Positions 61,823 to 64,000 of a stretch of 64,000 bases of DNA are shown here, one piece after another. The notes under the pieces are model-generated. The model ran no database searches, had not been told where the DNA came from, and worked only from the letters and a program-made list of their open reading frames with translations. Position numbers and translations under genes: made by a program. Source of the stretch: CAYFMP01 sp964344215 (GTDB taxonomy: Bacteria; Pseudomonadota; Alphaproteobacteria; Rhodospirillales; Casp-alpha2). The stretch covers positions 1-64,000 of the forward strand of contig CAYFMP010000005.1 in assembly GCA_964344215.1 (NCBI GenBank), given 5' to 3'. How positions within the stretch are numbered: the first letter of the stretch is position 1; each line of letters opens with the position of its first letter.

Positions 61823-62149
61823 GGTTGTTCCTCCAATATGTTGTAACCTGATCCCTCCGGATCCGAGGGAGTCGGTCCGTCGACAAAATCCTCACGGCGG
61901 TTCGGTTGTTCGGGTCCCCCAACCGCTTGGCCGTGTTTCACGGCTCCCTATTTTACCCGGGCGTTTTCTACCCAAGCGCGGAAGTCGGTTCGCTGGCTTT
62001 CCGAGGCCGTCGCCGACGGATTTCAAACACTATAACCGATTTTTATAAAAAACCTAGTGTTTTAATCAACTAATTCTCCGGCGCACGCCAAAGAAAGCCT
62101 ACAGTTTCTAGGGAATTTCCACGGAATTAGAAGAGGAATTGGCTTGGTC
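61823..62149. other. AT-rich intergenic region between the HTH gene and phaR
   Basis: No gene seen. It contains the inverted repeat at 62025-62062 and, near the HTH gene, GC-rich hairpin-like sequence around GGATCCGAGGGA. Confidence 0.5.
62025..62062. promoter_or_regulatory. AT-rich inverted repeat AAACACTA...TAGTGTTT
   Basis: Perfect 8-bp arms (62025-62032, 62055-62062) enclose a 22-bp AT-rich core that contains TTTTTATAAAAA. It lies 88 bp downstream of phaR and about 200 bp upstream of the HTH gene. It is a possible operator, or an AT-rich terminator of phaR. Confidence 0.4.
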
Positions 62150-62779
62150 TTACGGCTTGCCGCCGTCGCCGCTTAAGCTTTCCAACTGCTTCTGCATCTC
62201 ATCAAGCTTAGCGCGAAGTTCGTCAATCTTGTCATCGGAATTGGCGCTCGCCTCGACGCCCCCGGCATCGCCTTTCGGCGCGCTTGCGCTGTTGCCGCCT
62301 TCGCGGCCCTGATGGAACGGCGAGAACATCTTCATGGCGTTTTCGAACATGGCCAGGTTCTGTTTGCCGATCTCCTCGAACTGGCCGAACGGGCCCAAGC
62401 CACCGAGCGTGTCTTCCATATAGGTGCGCATCTGTTCCTGGTTGCGGGCGAACGAGCGCATGGTGTGTTCCAGGTAGTTGGGGACCACCGAAGACAGGCT
62501 GTCGCCGTAGAAGCTGATCAGGTGCCTGAGGAAGCTGATCGGCAGCAGGTTCTGCCCCTTGCCCTCCTCCTCGACGATGATGTGGGTGAGGACGCTGCGC
62601 GTGATGTCGTCGCCGGTCTTCGCGTCGTAGACGACGAAGTCGGTGCCCTCCTTGACCATCTGGGCCAGATGGTCGAGGGTCACGTAGCTGCTGGTCGCCG
62701 TGTTGTAGAGGCGCCGGTTGGCGTATTTCTTGATCGTGATCGGTGGTTGCTCGGCACTCTCGGTGCTGTCGTCGGCCAT
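62150..62779 (-). CDS. phaR: Polyhydroxyalkanoate synthesis repressor PhaR
   Basis: A 209-residue regulator with the PhaR DNA-binding domain (IKKYANRRLYNTATSSYVTL, KTGDDITRSVLTHI, about residues 14-75) and the PHB-accumulation domain after it (LLPISFLRHLISFYGDSL, VPNYLEHTMRSF). The C terminus is a coiled coil (LRAKLDEMQKQLESLSG). PhaR binds PHA granules and represses phasin and pha genes when polymer is absent. It is divergent from the PhaE-like/PhaC genes across 131 bp that hold a likely PhaR site. Confidence 0.93.
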   Translation of the reverse strand: MADDSTESAEQPPITIKKYANRRLYNTATSSYVTLDHLAQMVKEGTDFVVYDAKTGDDITRSVLTHIIVEEEGKGQNLLPISFLRHLISFYGDSLSSVVPNYLEHTMRSFARNQEQMRTYMEDTLGGLGPFGQFEEIGKQNLAMFENAMKMFSPFHQGREGGNSASAPKGDAGGVEASANSDDKIDELRAKLDEMQKQLESLSGDGGKP

Positions 62780-62827
62780 GCCTTCTCTACCCGTTGTTCG
62801 AGTGGTGCCGAAACCTAGCGTGTAAAA

Positions 62828-62842
62828 TGCTGCACTGCAATG
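62828..62842. promoter_or_regulatory. Candidate PhaR binding site
   Basis: TGCTGCACTGCAATG, a TGC-rich imperfect palindrome like reported alphaproteobacterial PhaR sites, lies between phaR and the PhaE-like gene. It fits autorepression plus control of synthase genes. Confidence 0.5.
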
Positions 62843-62910
62843 AAATGTTCCTCCGTCCCGCCGCCGCCGCTATAATGCGCCCGCCCTCAACGAAAGCGAG
62901 GCGGAACGCC

Positions 62911-63342
62911 GTGAGCGACGACGCATCGAAGCCGCCCGATCCGGACGACCTGGCGAAACGCTACCTGGATCTATGGCAACAGCAATTGGGACGGATGGCC
63001 GACGACGGCGAAGTCGCCGACCTGATGGCGCGGACCGTCGCCCTGATGAACGCCGGCGCCGCCAACTTCGCCGCCCTCGCCGCATCCGCGGCCGGCGGCC
63101 TTGACGACGACGGGGAGACCAGCGATGGCGCCGACGCCGCAGCAAACGACGGGTCCGCGACCGAACCCGCCAGCACCCCAGGGACCGCGTCCGCTGGCCC
63201 TGCACATGGCGCTTCAGACCCTGACCTGGGTCAGCTCGCTGAGCGCCTTGCCCGGCTTGAGGAACGGGTCGCTGCCCTGGAGTCCGGACCTCAAACAGGC
63301 GGCCGAGGCGCTGCGCCGAAATCTCGAAACAAGCGATCCTGA
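62911..63342 (+). CDS. PhaE-like small subunit of PHA synthase (putative)
   Basis: A 143-residue protein starting at GTG with a GAGGCGG site: PDDLAKRYLDLWQQQLGRMA and VADLMARTVALMNAGAANFA are reminiscent of PhaE-type synthase subunits. An Ala/Asp/Gly-rich linker and a C-terminal coiled coil (LGQLAERLARLEERVAALE) follow. PhaE helps class III synthases. The last 218 bp overlap the PhaC frame, and both frames look coding. Identity as PhaE is suggested by the neighbour and the N-terminal pattern, not by strong motifs. Confidence 0.65.
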   Translation: MSDDASKPPDPDDLAKRYLDLWQQQLGRMADDGEVADLMARTVALMNAGAANFAALAASAAGGLDDDGETSDGADAAANDGSATEPASTPGTASAGPAHGASDPDLGQLAERLARLEERVAALESGPQTGGRGAAPKSRNKRS

Positions 63343-64000
63343 CGCCTTCGCCGGCGCCGTCGACGCCGAGGCCCGGCGCCGCACCCGCTTGTTCGCCGAC
63401 GCCGTCGCCGCCTACCGCCGCCACCCGCGCGCCGCGCCGCCGCCGGAACCGCCGGTGGTGTGGCGGGCCGGGCCGGCCCGGCTGCTCGATTACGGGGCGG
63501 CGGGCGCAGCGGCCGATGGAGCGGCGGTGCTGGCGGTGCCGTCGCTGATCAACCGCGCCTATATCCTCGACCTGACCGAACGCTTCAGCCTGATGCGCTA
63601 CCTGGCGGCGGTCGGTCTCAGGCCCTATCTGCTCGACTGGGGCGTGCCCGGCGCCGCCGAACGCCGGTTCGGGCTGACCGACTACATCGCCGGCCCGCTG
63701 CAGGGCGCCTTCGATTTCGTCGCCGCCGCGACCGACAAACCGCCCGCCGTCGTCGGCTACTGCATGGGCGGGCTGTTGGCGCTGGCGCTGGCCTCGCGCA
63801 TTCCCGGCCGGACCGCGAGCCTCGCCCTGCTGGCGACGCCGTGGGACTTCCACGCCGAACACGACGCCCAGGTTCGCTTCCTGGCCGCCATGGCGCCGGG
63901 CCTGAACGCCTATATCGAGACCGCCGGCGAGCTGCCGGTCGATTGCCTGCAGGCCATGTTCGCCAGCCTCAACCCCTACCTGACGCTCGACAAGTTCCGC
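63125..64000 (+). CDS. phaC: PHA synthase / PhaC-like alpha-beta hydrolase, 3' truncated by window end
   Basis: 292 codons are visible, open to the end of the window. LALHMALQTLTWVSSL at the N terminus, YILDLTERFSLMRYLAAVGL, PYLLDWGVPGAAERRFGLTD and the PhaC/lipase box GYCMGG (active Cys near residue 213) identify a class III-like polyhydroxyalkanoate synthase. The start could be 63125 or 63206. It overlaps the PhaE-like gene out of frame by 137-218 bp. With phaR upstream it forms a PHA synthesis locus. Confidence 0.85.
   Translation, partial: MAPTPQQTTGPRPNPPAPQGPRPLALHMALQTLTWVSSLSALPGLRNGSLPWSPDLKQAAEALRRNLETSDPDAFAGAVDAEARRRTRLFADAVAAYRRHPRAAPPPEPPVVWRAGPARLLDYGAAGAAADGAAVLAVPSLINRAYILDLTERFSLMRYLAAVGLRPYLLDWGVPGAAERRFGLTDYIAGPLQGAFDFVAAATDKPPAVVGYCMGGLLALALASRIPGRTASLALLATPWDFHAEHDAQVRFLAAMAPGLNAYIETAGELPVDCLQAMFASLNPYLTLDKFR

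Overview
The window looks like a high-GC alphaproteobacterial chromosome segment, probably Rhodospirillales-like. Support comes from the napEDABC order, a PhaR-type regulator beside PHA synthase genes, an ammonium transporter with a GlnT-type synthetase, a SinR-like HTH protein and a YdcH protein. A run of 10 N at 31330-31339 and an in-frame stop in the adjacent kinase suggest a draft or metagenome assembly. I saw no rRNA, tRNA, CRISPR array, prophage or insertion sequence.

Region 1 (52-5421): a polyamine-type ABC importer (binding protein, two permeases, ATPase, plus a metallo-beta-lactamase-fold enzyme) read leftwards, divergent from a TetR regulator. Between them lies a 46-bp near-perfect nested palindrome, the likely operator.

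Region 2 (6222-25130) is the most unusual part. It holds two versions of a disassembled glutamate synthase, each beside its own glutamine-synthetase-like ligase. The leftward locus has the parts as separate proteins (amidotransferase, GXGXG protein, FMN/3Fe-4S synthase domain) plus an unknown 141-residue protein. The rightward locus has an amidotransferase, a GXGXG-FMN fusion, and an 847-residue GltD-like reductase fused to a second synthase-like domain that has lost its Fe-S cysteines. Between them are a GntR/FCD regulator, a divergent Amt transporter, a 75-residue membrane protein and an XRE-cupin regulator. To the right are a DAO-family oxidoreductase, an unknown helical protein and a flavin reductase-like protein. 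By analogy with GmaS/GlnT plus MgsABC/GlxBCD in methylamine use, the cluster probably turns an amine into a gamma-glutamyl amide and then into an N-substituted or free glutamate. The substrate is not proven, and the canonical four-subunit N-methylglutamate dehydrogenase is absent. The cluster is flanked by two related, inverted non-coding modules (about 5558-6201 and 25148-25591). Each has a promoter-like element, 10-bp-period tandem repeats and a shared 26-base end motif.

Region 3 (25777-37789): stand-alone signalling and metabolic genes: an RNase Z-like hydrolase, a CheR-like methyltransferase, a PEBP protein, an interrupted multi-PAS sensor kinase, a GAF-adenylate cyclase, and a large ACP/acyl-AMP ligase/PlsC fusion. 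Region 4 (37973-42121): the periplasmic nitrate reductase operon napEDABC behind an FNR/NnrR-type box. Region 5 (42125-54338): a second DAO-family oxidoreductase, a Gly/Ala-rich secreted protein with a Cys-rich lipoprotein, a PilZ protein, gamma-glutamyltransferase, an HtrA-like pseudoprotease, a PAS protein, an M81/M20 peptidase pair, a DMT exporter, a Gfo/Idh/MocA dehydrogenase and a cold-shock protein. Region 6 (54507-60542): queuosine genes (queA, tgt, queF, a YhhQ transporter, queG) mixed with YdcH, OsmC and RNase Z-like genes. Region 7 (60571-64000): a secreted SUMF-like protein, an HTH regulator, phaR, and a PhaE-like gene that overlaps the start of a PHA synthase cut by the window end.
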